A stretch of DNA of 10,695 nucleotides from JAEYLA01 sp035561315 (lineage in GTDB: Bacteria > Bacillota > Clostridia > Christensenellales > CAG-138): NCBI GenBank assembly GCA_035561315.1, contig DATMXR010000226.1, positions 1-10,695 of the forward strand, given 5' to 3'. The translations under genes and the position numbers were made by a program. This document shows, piece after piece, positions 1 through 6,652 of the stretch. The notes beneath the pieces were generated by a model. That model did no database searches. It saw nothing but the letters and a program-made list of their open reading frames with translations, and had not been told where the DNA came from. How positions within the stretch are numbered: the first letter of the stretch is position 1; each line of letters starts with the position of its first letter.

Positions 1-279
1 GAAGCCGTGGTAAATGCCATCGGCGGCGGGGCGGCGGCGAGCTTCCAGCTTTCAAGCAACGGGCCGAAGATGCTCCGTAACGACGACGCGCCGGGGTTTT
101 ATATCAAGCATTTTGTCAAGGATATGAATATCGCGCTCGAAGAAGCGCGGGACGCGGAACTGATGCTGCCCATGCTCTCCACCGTCGCCGCCATGTATGG
201 GGATTTGTGCGAGCGCGGATTTCAGGACCTTGGCACACAGGCGCTGATACGGTATTATAAGAACGCAGACAACGGATAG
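1..279 (+). CDS. NAD(P)-dependent oxidoreductase, beta-hydroxyacid dehydrogenase family (3' part only)
   Basis: This is the C-terminal 92 residues of a gene that begins before the window; the frame is open from base 1 to a TAG stop. The visible part matches the all-helical C-terminal domain of the 3-hydroxyisobutyrate dehydrogenase / 2-hydroxy-3-oxopropionate (tartronate semialdehyde) reductase family. Its hallmark is the segment GFYIKHFVKDMNIALEEA (about residues 31-48 of the fragment), the family's 'F...K-D-L-x-L-A-x-x-x-A' helix. The ending DLGTQALIRYY matches the usual D-x-S/T-A-x-x-x-x-Y close. Such enzymes oxidise or reduce small beta-hydroxyacids using NAD(P) in the cytoplasm. The Rossmann domain and the catalytic lysine lie upstream and cannot be seen, so substrate and cofactor are open. 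The downstream gene starts 48 bp later with no obvious promoter between, so co-transcription is likely. Confidence 0.8.
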   Translation, partial: EAVVNAIGGGAAASFQLSSNGPKMLRNDDAPGFYIKHFVKDMNIALEEARDAELMLPMLSTVAAMYGDLCERGFQDLGTQALIRYYKNADNG

Positions 280-306
280 CAATGGGACGATCTTCCATAC
301 TATCCG
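273..306 (+). other. Hairpin across the stop codon of the oxidoreductase gene
   Basis: CGGATAG (273-279) pairs with CTATCCG (300-306). Inside it, ATGGGA (282-287) pairs with TTCCAT (293-298), with one G-T wobble and a 5-nt loop. No T-tract follows, so it is unlikely to be a strong terminator. It ends 6 nt before the AAGGAGG ribosome site of the next gene and may serve as an mRNA stability or processing element. It could also be chance. Confidence 0.3.
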
Positions 307-327
307 CGCCATAAGGAGGAACCGCAC

Positions 328-2208
328 ATGAGAAGAAGCCGCAGAGGGCGGCAGCTCCGCCGCAGCCGCACCGTAAACTGGAAACGGTTTTTGCTGTTTA
401 TTATCATGATCTGCGCCATCGTCGCGCTCGTGCTCGTCGGCATTCAGCTTTTAAGCGGAAAAGGCCCGCTTGAGAAGGTGCTCCCCATCCATACGCCGAC
501 GCCGGCCCCCGGGGAATCCCTGCCCGAAGCGCCGCCCACGCCGACGCCGGTGCCGACGCTTGCGCCCGACCTTCCCATAGAACCTGTGGCGGAAGCGGAC
601 CCTGGCAGCTTCGGCTTTTCAACGGGCCTCATGATAGACGGGCAGGAGACCGATACGTTTGACCGCGGGGAGGACATGCGCTTCGGGGACGACAAAGCGT
701 TTACCGCGCTGCCCGGCCTTGTCACATTCGGCGGCAGCAATTACCGCAACACGTTCACCTACGGCACGCAGACGGTAGCAGAAACCTCGCTCACGCGTAT
801 CTGGGAAAAGGACATCGGCAGCCTTTCCACGGAAACCATGGGCACATGGACGGGCACCGGCTGGACGGGCATGCCCCTGATCGTGGAATGGCCCGCGGAG
901 ACCCGCAAGGTGTTGGGCGTGTATGACGAATACAAAAACAAGGACGGCTTTGTGGAAGTCATCTACTGCACAATGGACGGCCACATTTACTTCCTGGAGC
1001 TGGAAAGCGGCAACCCCACGCGGGACCCGATCAACCTCGGCGTGGTCACAAAGGGCACGGCCTCAATCGACCCGCGCGGCTATCCCCTGCTGTATACCGG
1101 GCAGGGCATCACCAGCCGGGAGGACGGCGTTTCCGGCGCGTGGTTCCGCATCATAGACCTCATACAGAACAAGGTGGTCTGGAAGTTCGGAGGCAAGGAC
1201 GCGTTCTCCTACCGCGCCTGGCAGGCGTACGATTCCAGCGCGCTCGTCAACGCCGCGACGGATACCATTATCGCCCCCGGCGAGAACGGCGTATTCTATA
1301 CGTTCAAGCTCAATTCCAGCTTTGACGCGTCGGCAGGCGCCGTTTCCGTCAACCCCGGCCCGCTGCAGAAATACCGCTACAAGGGCGACGGCTACGGCAT
1401 AAGCGACGAATACGGGAAAAGCGGCAGCTGGATCGGCGACGACAAAAACAAGCGCTGGGTGGGCATTGAAAACTCCGTGGCAGCGTTCCGCAACTACGCG
1501 TTCTTTACGGACAACGGCGGCAGGCTCCAGTGCCTGGACCTCAACACGTTAAAGCTCCAGTATGTGGTGGACGTCACCGACGACAGCGACGTTTCCATCG
1601 TGATAGAGGAGGACGTCCCGAACCAGACGTTCTACCTCTATACCGCGAACGAAGTGGATAAGCAGCCCGGCGCGGCAGACTCGGGCAAGGGTATGAACTA
1701 CCACCGCAAGATCGACGGGCGCACCGGAAAGATCATCTGGCAAAAGGAGTATGAGGCACGCTTTGGCAACACCTCCAGCAACGGCGGCACGCTCGGAACG
1801 CCGCACGTCGGCCGCGGCAACATCAGCGACCTTGTCATATACAATTCCCAGCTTGTGCCGGTGACCTATACCCAGGACGGCGAAACGAAGGCCGGCAACG
1901 GCGGCAGGCTCATCGCCTACAGCAAGGAAAGCGGCGAGGAGGTATGGCGCTACGAGCAGTACAGCGATTTCTGGAGCTCGCCCGTGGTGATCTACGATGA
2001 GAGCGGGGACGCCTATGTGCTCCAATGCGACCGCAACGGCATGATGCGCATGTTCGACGCGCGCACCGGCGAATTGCTCAACTCCATCGACATGGGCTCC
2101 CGCATCGAAAGTACGCCCGCCGTGTTCGGGGATTATCTTGTGGTAGGCACCCGCGGCATGTCCGGGTCCGGGGAAGGGCCGAAGATACTGGGGATTAAGA
2201 TCGGATAA
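328..2208 (+). CDS. Membrane-anchored PQQ-like beta-propeller repeat protein
   Basis: A 626-residue protein. ATG 328 is preceded by AAGGAGG with 8-nt spacing. Residues 1-20 are very basic (RRSRRGRQLRRSR), residues about 20-43 form one hydrophobic helix, and residues 55-80 are a Thr/Pro linker (TPTPAP..., PPTPTPVPTLAP). The rest, from about residue 100, carries blade-type repeats of the PQQ/BamB class: IWEKDIG, NKVVWKFGGK, GKIIWQKEYE, GEEVWRYEQYSDFWSSPVV, and a late DAYVLQCDRNGMMRMFDARTG. There is no lipobox cysteine, so the helix is probably an uncleaved anchor with the propeller outside the membrane. I see no dehydrogenase catalytic set, so the fold does not imply PQQ binding; a scaffold or ligand-binding role is equally possible. 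Function unknown. It may be co-transcribed with the oxidoreductase and ends at a strong hairpin. Confidence 0.85.
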   Translation: MRRSRRGRQLRRSRTVNWKRFLLFIIMICAIVALVLVGIQLLSGKGPLEKVLPIHTPTPAPGESLPEAPPTPTPVPTLAPDLPIEPVAEADPGSFGFSTGLMIDGQETDTFDRGEDMRFGDDKAFTALPGLVTFGGSNYRNTFTYGTQTVAETSLTRIWEKDIGSLSTETMGTWTGTGWTGMPLIVEWPAETRKVLGVYDEYKNKDGFVEVIYCTMDGHIYFLELESGNPTRDPINLGVVTKGTASIDPRGYPLLYTGQGITSREDGVSGAWFRIIDLIQNKVVWKFGGKDAFSYRAWQAYDSSALVNAATDTIIAPGENGVFYTFKLNSSFDASAGAVSVNPGPLQKYRYKGDGYGISDEYGKSGSWIGDDKNKRWVGIENSVAAFRNYAFFTDNGGRLQCLDLNTLKLQYVVDVTDDSDVSIVIEEDVPNQTFYLYTANEVDKQPGAADSGKGMNYHRKIDGRTGKIIWQKEYEARFGNTSSNGGTLGTPHVGRGNISDLVIYNSQLVPVTYTQDGETKAGNGGRLIAYSKESGEEVWRYEQYSDFWSSPVVIYDESGDAYVLQCDRNGMMRMFDARTGELLNSIDMGSRIESTPAVFGDYLVVGTRGMSGSGEGPKILGIKIG

Positions 2209-2217
2209 TATAGTAAA

Positions 2218-2254
2218 GACACAAAAGCGGGGGAAGTTCCTCCGCTTTTGTGTC
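2218..2254. terminator. Bidirectional hairpin terminator between convergent genes
   Basis: The arms GACACAAAAGCGG (2218-2230) and CCGCTTTTGTGTC (2242-2254) pair perfectly over 13 bp. The centre is also nearly self-complementary (GGGAA/TTCCT). TCTTTA-type short T-runs follow on both strands. It starts 10 nt after the propeller gene's TAA and lies about 60 nt beyond the tatD stop on the other strand, which fits a shared terminator. Confidence 0.75.
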
Positions 2255-2270
2255 TCTTTAAATCAATCCG

Positions 2271-2305
2271 CTTTCTTTTGGCACTTTTTTTCGTGGAAAG
2301 AAAAG
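2271..2305. repeat. Pyrimidine/purine imperfect inverted repeat downstream of tatD
   Basis: CTTTCTTTT (2271-2279) faces AAAGAAAAG (2297-2305), and CAC/GTG (2282-2284 / 2293-2295) forms an inner stem around a T-run. The arms pair only with a bulge. Its make-up resembles the perfect palindrome upstream of tatD (3111-3136), so the two may belong to one dispersed repeat family. It lies between the tatD stop and the hairpin terminator and could add to termination on the minus strand. Confidence 0.4.
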
Positions 2306-2314
2306 TACCGCGCC

Positions 2315-3082
2315 TTACGTCATCCCGAACAACCGGAATCCATTCTCCAGCGTGATTTGCGCAACCTCCTCCGCATCCATGTTTCTGATCTCCGCCAGCT
2401 TTTCGCATACGAGTTTAACTAGAGAGGGGTCGTTGCGCTTGCCTCTGTATGGCACGGGCGTCATGTATGGGCAGTCGGTCTCGATCAGAAGCCGGTCCAT
2501 GGGGAGCTTTGCCGCGATCTCAAGCGCCTTTTTTGCGTTCCGGAACGTCAGCGCGCCGCCGAACGCGATATAAAGGCCCAGGTCCAGGCAGATCTTCGCC
2601 GTTTCATAGCTTCCGGAAAAGCAGTGCATGACCCCCGTCAGCCCGTCCTTCTGCGCGCGCAGGATAGAGAGCGCGTCGCCGTCCGCCTCCCGCACATGCA
2701 GCACGGCGGGCAGTTTCTTAGAACGCGCCAGCGCGAGCTGCTCGGAAAACCACTTTCGCTGCACCTCGCGCGGGGAGAAATCGTAATGGTAGTCGAGACC
2801 TATCTCCCCTACGGCGACAGCCTTTTTATCAGAAAGCAGCGTTTCAAGCCGCGTCAGATGCGCCTCTTCCATGCCCGCCGCCTCGTGCGGGTGCGTGCCG
2901 AGCGCCGCCACCACGAAGGGATACTTGCGGGCAAACGCCAGCGTATTCTCCGCGTCCGGTACCTGCGTGCACGCCTCCAGCATATACGCAATGTTTTTTC
3001 CCGGCAGGGAAGCCATAATAGCCTCCCGGTCTTCATCAAACCGCTCATCCAAGAGATGGGCGTGGGTGTCGAATAAACGCAT
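2315..3082 (-). CDS. tatD: TatD family metal-dependent hydrolase / DNase
   Basis: A 255-residue TIM-barrel amidohydrolase of normal family length. All expected metal ligands are present: DTHAH (His7, His9), VGEIGLD (Glu93), LHVR (His129), VMHCFSG (His153) and ETDCPY (Asp203). TatD proteins are cytoplasmic 3'-5' exonucleases or deoxyribonucleases linked to DNA repair and turnover. The start is the ATG at 3082, giving MRLFDTHAHLLDERF, with an AAAGG ribosome site 9 nt upstream. The frame stays open further up to 3184, but that extension encodes only repeat sequence (FAAFLFAKRK) and is not part of the protein. metG lies upstream on the same strand, the classic Firmicutes neighbour, but separated by a 176-bp repeat-rich spacer instead of the usual tight spacing. 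Confidence 0.95.
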   Translation of the reverse strand: MRLFDTHAHLLDERFDEDREAIMASLPGKNIAYMLEACTQVPDAENTLAFARKYPFVVAALGTHPHEAAGMEEAHLTRLETLLSDKKAVAVGEIGLDYHYDFSPREVQRKWFSEQLALARSKKLPAVLHVREADGDALSILRAQKDGLTGVMHCFSGSYETAKICLDLGLYIAFGGALTFRNAKKALEIAAKLPMDRLLIETDCPYMTPVPYRGKRNDPSLVKLVCEKLAEIRNMDAEEVAQITLENGFRLFGMT

Positions 3083-3110
3083 GACAGTTGCCTTTCTTAA
3101 TAGGGTACGC

Positions 3111-3136
3111 GCTTTTCTTTTTGCAAAAAGAAAAGC
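3111..3136. repeat. Perfect 26-bp palindrome upstream of tatD
   Basis: GCTTTTCTTTTTG (3111-3123) is the exact reverse complement of CAAAAAGAAAAGC (3124-3136). There is no loop at the centre, so in RNA it folds with a few bases unpaired. It lies 28 nt upstream of the tatD start codon and would be in the leader of any metG-tatD transcript. Confidence 0.7.
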
Positions 3137-3210
3137 TGCAAAAGAAAAACCTACGCATGATCTAAAATTAAATCCAAGGGACATAAGTCACTTGGACAGG
3201 AAGGGCTATC

Positions 3211-3231
3211 AAAGGGGCGTTACGCCCCTTT
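3211..3231 (-). terminator. Candidate metG terminator hairpin (weak T-tract)
   Basis: AAAGGGGCG (3211-3219) and CGCCCCTTT (3223-3231) form a 9-bp stem with a TTA/TAA loop, 27 nt past the metG stop on the minus strand. Only three T follow, at the stem base. A second stem, ATGGGGC/GCCCCAT (3240-3256), abuts the metG stop codon. Either could slow or stop polymerase, or they may simply be part of the repeat element. Confidence 0.35.
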
Positions 3232-3258
3232 AATAGGGTATGGGGCAAAGCCCCATTG

Positions 3259-5277
3259 CTATCTCACTTTCAAACCGTCTTCCATATCCGCCATGGTGGT
3301 CAGCGCGGAAAGGTTGACGTCGCCGTCGTCGGACGCGCAGAGTATCATGCCGCGGCTTTCAACGCCTGCCAGCGTAATGGGCTTGAGGTTCGCGACAAGC
3401 ACCACGGTCTTGCCCACAAGGTCGTCCGGCTGGTACCAGGTCTTGATGCCCGAAACCACCGTGCGCTCTTCTTCGCCCACCTTGAGGGTCAGCTTTAGGA
3501 GCTTTTTGCTGCGCTTGATCTCCTCGCAGGCGAGCACTTTCGCTAATCGCAAATCCAGCTTCGCAAAATCCGCATAGTCGATTTCGGGCAGCGGGCCTTC
3601 CTCCGCGTGCTTGCTTTCCGCGGGGGCGGGCGCGGCCTCGGCTTTAGGCGCTTCGGGTTTTGCCGCTGCTGCATTCTTTGCGGCGGCCGCCGCTTGGGCG
3701 GCAAGCGTCTCCGCCTCCAGTTCCGCAAGCTCCTTCTTGACGTCGATGCGCGGGAACAGCGCCTCGCCCTTCTGCACGCGCGTGCCGGGCTTTAATGCGC
3801 CGAACTTCTTCAGGCTGTCCATGGAGGTCAGCTCCCCGCCCGTGATCCCCAACTGCTTGAACATCTCTTTGGGCGTCCCGGTCAGGAAGGGCTGTACGAG
3901 CACCGCGATATAGCGGAGGCTTTCCGCCAGGTTATAGAGCACCGTGCCGAGACGGCCTTTATGCGCCGCGTCCTTGGCGAGCACCCAGGGGGCGGTCACG
4001 TCGATGTATTTGTTGCTGGCCGAAACGAGCTTCCAGATTTCCGCCAAAGCCTCGGGCAGCTTCAAGTCCTTCATCTGCGCGTCCACGGCGGCGGGCAAAC
4101 TTTCCGCCATGGCGATGAGCGCACCGTCCTGCTCCGCAACGGGCGCGGCCGGCGCGGGCACGGCTTCGTCAAAGTATTTGCCGATCATGGCGACGGTGCG
4201 GGAAAGAAGGTTCCCGAGGTCGTTCGCGAGATCGCTGTTAATGCGGTTGATGAGCGCCTCGTTGGAGAACACGCCGTCCGAGCCGAAGGGCACCTCGCGC
4301 AGCAGGAAATAGCGTAGCGCGTCCACGCCGTACCGGTCGCACAGCTTGACGGGGTCCACGACGTTGCCTTTAGATTTACTCATTTTGCCGCCGTCGAGCA
4401 CCAGCCAGCCGTGCCCGAACACCTGCCTGGGCAGCGGTTCGCCTAACGCCATGAGCATGATGGGCCATATGATGGTATGGAAGCGCACGATCTCCTTGCC
4501 GACAAGGTGCACGTCCGCGGGCCAGTATTTTTTGTAGAGGCTGTCGTCCTCCGAATAAAACCCGAGCTTGGTGATGTAGTTAGAAAGCGCGTCCAGCCAC
4601 ACGTATACCACATGCTTTTCGTCAAAATCCACGGGGATGCCCCACTTGAAGCTCGTGCGGCTTACGCACAGGTCCTCGAGGCCCGGCAGCAGGAAGTTCT
4701 GCAGCATCTCGTTGGCGCGCGAGGGCGGCTGTATGAACTCGGGGTGGGTCCTGATATGCTCGATCAGCCGGTCCGCATACTTGCTCATGCGGAAGAAGTA
4801 GCTTTCCTCCTCCACCATTTCCACGGGGCCGCCGCAGTCCGGGCAGCGGCCATCGTTCAATTGCCGTTCCAGCCAGAAGCTTTCGCAGGGCGTGCAGTAA
4901 TGCCCCATGTAGGCGGATTTGTAGATATCCCCCTGCCCGTAGAGCTTTTTGAATATCTTCTGCACGCTTTTTTCGTGGTAATCGTCCGTGGTACGGATAA
5001 AGCCGTCGTTGGAGATATCAAGAAGCTTCCACAGCGCCTGGAAGGATGCCACGATCTTATCCACATATTCCTTGGGGGTCACGCCGTTCTGGGCGGCCTT
5101 GCGCTCGATCTTCTGGCCGTGCTCGTCCGAGCCGGTGAGAAAATACACGTCGTACCCCGTCTGGCGCTTGTAGCGGGCGATGGCGTCCGCGGCGACGGTG
5201 CTGTACGCATGGCCGATGTGCAGCTTGTCGCTTGGGTAATAAATGGGGGTGGTGATATAAAATGTGGGCTTGCTCAT
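3259..5277 (-). CDS. metG: Methionyl-tRNA synthetase with C-terminal tRNA-binding domain
   Basis: A 672-residue enzyme that charges tRNA-Met with methionine using ATP. Visible marks are the class I signature HIGH (residues 20-23) in DKLHIGHAYS, KMSKS (298-302), and one zinc knuckle with C128-x2-C131 and C145-x2-C148. The anticodon-binding helical domain covers about 340-510. A low-complexity Ala/Lys/Glu/Pro linker (about 520-562) joins it to a C-terminal OB-fold (about 565-672, DFAKLDLRLAKVL... to SRGMILCA) of the Trbp111 type that aids dimerisation and tRNA binding. Length and domain order match the Firmicutes form; the alanine run in the linker is the only oddity. ATG 5277 has AGGAGG 5 nt upstream. 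It is preceded by an extended -10 promoter, and I see no T-box leader. tatD follows. Confidence 0.98.
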   Translation of the reverse strand: MSKPTFYITTPIYYPSDKLHIGHAYSTVAADAIARYKRQTGYDVYFLTGSDEHGQKIERKAAQNGVTPKEYVDKIVASFQALWKLLDISNDGFIRTTDDYHEKSVQKIFKKLYGQGDIYKSAYMGHYCTPCESFWLERQLNDGRCPDCGGPVEMVEEESYFFRMSKYADRLIEHIRTHPEFIQPPSRANEMLQNFLLPGLEDLCVSRTSFKWGIPVDFDEKHVVYVWLDALSNYITKLGFYSEDDSLYKKYWPADVHLVGKEIVRFHTIIWPIMLMALGEPLPRQVFGHGWLVLDGGKMSKSKGNVVDPVKLCDRYGVDALRYFLLREVPFGSDGVFSNEALINRINSDLANDLGNLLSRTVAMIGKYFDEAVPAPAAPVAEQDGALIAMAESLPAAVDAQMKDLKLPEALAEIWKLVSASNKYIDVTAPWVLAKDAAHKGRLGTVLYNLAESLRYIAVLVQPFLTGTPKEMFKQLGITGGELTSMDSLKKFGALKPGTRVQKGEALFPRIDVKKELAELEAETLAAQAAAAAKNAAAAKPEAPKAEAAPAPAESKHAEEGPLPEIDYADFAKLDLRLAKVLACEEIKRSKKLLKLTLKVGEEERTVVSGIKTWYQPDDLVGKTVVLVANLKPITLAGVESRGMILCASDDGDVNLSALTTMADMEDGLKVR

Positions 5278-5346
5278 ACGTTCCTCCTATCGGTAAGCCA
5301 CGCGGGCGCTGGCATAAAATCCCTTTTTAAAATAGCGGCTTTTTTT

Positions 5347-5355
5347 AGTATACCA
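5347..5355 (-). promoter_or_regulatory. Extended -10 promoter for metG
   Basis: On the minus strand the sequence reads TGGTATACT: a TG-n extended motif joined to TATACT, one base off the TATAAT consensus. No good -35 box is present, which is normal for extended -10 promoters. Transcription would start near 5340 and give a leader of about 60 nt. Just upstream, ACGCGCG occurs at 5363-5369 and 5384-5390, 21 bp apart. Confidence 0.55.
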
Positions 5356-5398
5356 CGTTTTTACGCGCGTTACCGCAGTTTTCACGCGCGCTCGGGGC

Positions 5399-5947
5399 CT
5401 ATCCGAACAGCGCGGCGCGGTTGAGCGGGGAGACGCGGACGCGGACTTTGCCGTCCAGCAGGCCGAACGGGACAGCGCCCAAAGCCGGGTCCCGGCTGTC
5501 GAGACTCCCCGCCCTGTCGTCCCCCAATACGAACACGCAATTCTCCGGCACCACGGCCGGCTCGAAATCCTTCGCGGCGGAAGGGGAATAGGCGGACTCA
5601 TCGAGCATCCGCCCGTCGATATACACGGCGCCGTTCACGATCTCCACCGTTTCCCCCGGCAGTGCGACGACGCGCTTGATGAGTTCCTCGCCGCTGGACG
5701 GGTTTTCAAATATCACAAGGTCGCCGCGCCGGGGCGAACGGAAGAACAGCGTGAGGCGGTCGATCAATAAGATTTCCCCCTGCTGCAGCGTGGGCGCCAT
5801 GGAGCTGCCGCTCACCCGCACCGGAAACAGCACGAGCAGAAACAAAGCCGCAAGCGCCGCGATGACTTCGAGCAGCACGAACAGCCACGAGAACAGGCTG
5901 TGGCGGGCGTATTCCACATGTTTATGCGCGGCGCGGCTTATTTGCAC
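5399..5947 (-). CDS. Type I signal peptidase (S26), divergent third copy
   Basis: A 182-residue membrane protease that removes signal peptides outside the membrane. Residues about 17-41 form one transmembrane helix. SGSSMAPTL holds the catalytic Ser49, and LIKRVVALPGE holds the general-base Lys91. The closing box is GDDRAGSLDSR (142-152), with Asp where the two sisters have GDNR. The C-terminus is short and lacks the W-P ending of the sisters. I place the start at GTG 5947 because AAGGAG lies 6 nt upstream (5954-5959). A longer reading from TTG 6010 has no ribosome site and adds 21 residues with no family likeness. It follows the second peptidase gene by 69 bp and precedes metG by 121 bp. Family assignment is firm. 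A division of substrates among the three copies is inference. Confidence 0.93.
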   Translation of the reverse strand: MQISRAAHKHVEYARHSLFSWLFVLLEVIAALAALFLLVLFPVRVSGSSMAPTLQQGEILLIDRLTLFFRSPRRGDLVIFENPSSGEELIKRVVALPGETVEIVNGAVYIDGRMLDESAYSPSAAKDFEPAVVPENCVFVLGDDRAGSLDSRDPALGAVPFGLLDGKVRVRVSPLNRAALFG

Positions 5948-6016
5948 GGCATGCTCCTTCCGATCATTTTGGTAAACCGTGTGACGATCAATCCGCTTAC
6001 CTTGGCGCAAAAACGC

Positions 6017-6628
6017 TCATGGGCGCGCTCTGTGCCGAATCGCGCGGGCAAAGTCCGGCGGCCAGAACACGAGGGCGGCGCGGCCGAGTATCTTTTCATA
6101 CGGGATGCAGCCGACGCTACTTTCCCTGCTGTCCGTGCTGTGGTTGCGGTTATCCCCCATGACGAACACGGAATGTTCCGGCACAAGCCGCTCCTCCATA
6201 TCCCCATAGATAAAGCCGTTCCAGTACGCGCGCTCGTCAAGCAGCCCGCCGTCAATATACACGGCCCCGTTCCGTATGGCGACGCGCTCCCCCGGCAGGC
6301 CTATGACGCGCTTGACCCGGCTGATGGCGTGCCCGGGATAAAAGCAGACGACGATATCCCCCCGCGCAGGCCCGCGCACATCATACGTAAGCTTTTCCAC
6401 CACGATGCGCTCCCCGCTGTGCAGGGCGGGGTACATGGACTCCCCTTCCACCAGCACGGGTTCGCCTATGAACATACGCAGGGACAGCGCAAGCAAAAGC
6501 AAAATAAGAAGGGATATAACAAAGTCCGCATTCACGGCGCGGCGGTACTGCGCATCCTTTGCGTGCAGCTCCTCGGCTGCCCGGCGCAAAGCCCTGCGCG
6601 TACGCGCATCCGCGCGCTGCGGGCCCAC
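6017..6628 (-). CDS. Type I signal peptidase (S26), second copy of the tandem array
   Basis: A 203-residue protease. A charged cytoplasmic tail (residues 1-35, with AAEELHAKDAQYRRAVN) leads into a membrane helix (about 36-54). EGESMYPAL follows with catalytic Ser64, then SRVKRVIGLPGE with Lys106, and GDNRNHSTDSR (158-168). The end FWPPDFARAI matches the upstream copy. The start is chosen as GTG 6628: AAAAGGA lies 6-7 nt upstream, and it makes the N-terminus line up residue for residue with the upstream copy, putting Ser64 and Lys106 at the same positions. The alternative ATG 6649 adds 7 residues, but its only purine run (AAGGG) touches the start codon. The gene follows the upstream copy by 24 bp (3 bp with the ATG), so the two share a transcript. 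Confidence 0.95.
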   Translation of the reverse strand: MGPQRADARTRRALRRAAEELHAKDAQYRRAVNADFVISLLILLLLALSLRMFIGEPVLVEGESMYPALHSGERIVVEKLTYDVRGPARGDIVVCFYPGHAISRVKRVIGLPGERVAIRNGAVYIDGGLLDERAYWNGFIYGDMEERLVPEHSVFVMGDNRNHSTDSRESSVGCIPYEKILGRAALVFWPPDFARAIRHRARP

Positions 6629-6652
6629 AAAGTTTCCTTTTGAAGACATCCC

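Larger units (their letters stand above)
3097..3240. repeat. Structured intergenic repeat element bounded by 11-bp direct repeats
   Basis: TTAATAGGGTA occurs at 3097-3107 and again at 3230-3240. Between the copies lie three hairpins: a perfect 26-bp palindrome (3111-3136), a CCAAG...CTTGG stem with inner GAC/GTC and ATAA loop (3174-3195), and a 9-bp stem with TTA loop (3211-3231). The segment is A/T- and purine-rich unlike its coding neighbours and carries no credible gene. It sits in the metG-tatD junction, which is normally short. The layout resembles a small non-autonomous inserted element with target duplication, but that is inference from one copy. Confidence 0.5.

Noticed and set aside
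3083..3184. N-terminal extension of TatD
   Set aside because: The extra 34 codons translate the palindrome and repeat spacer; the family start MRLFDTHAH at 3082 has a ribosome site.
3083..3258. CRISPR array or tRNA-like structure in the repeat-rich spacer
   Set aside because: The hairpins differ from one another, there are no regularly spaced repeats, and no cloverleaf or CCA end can be drawn.
5363..5391. Intrinsic terminator after the third peptidase gene
   Set aside because: The CGCGCGT/ACGCGCG stem is followed on the minus strand by AAAAA, not T, so it does not have terminator form.
5278..5398. T-box leader upstream of metG
   Set aside because: The 121-bp gap is too short and lacks the TGGNACCGCGG-type T-box sequence.
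4477..5424. 315-codon open frame on the plus strand opposite metG
   Set aside because: It lies fully antisense to an unambiguous metG, lacks any domain pattern, and arises from G+C-rich codon bias keeping stop codons out of the opposite frame.
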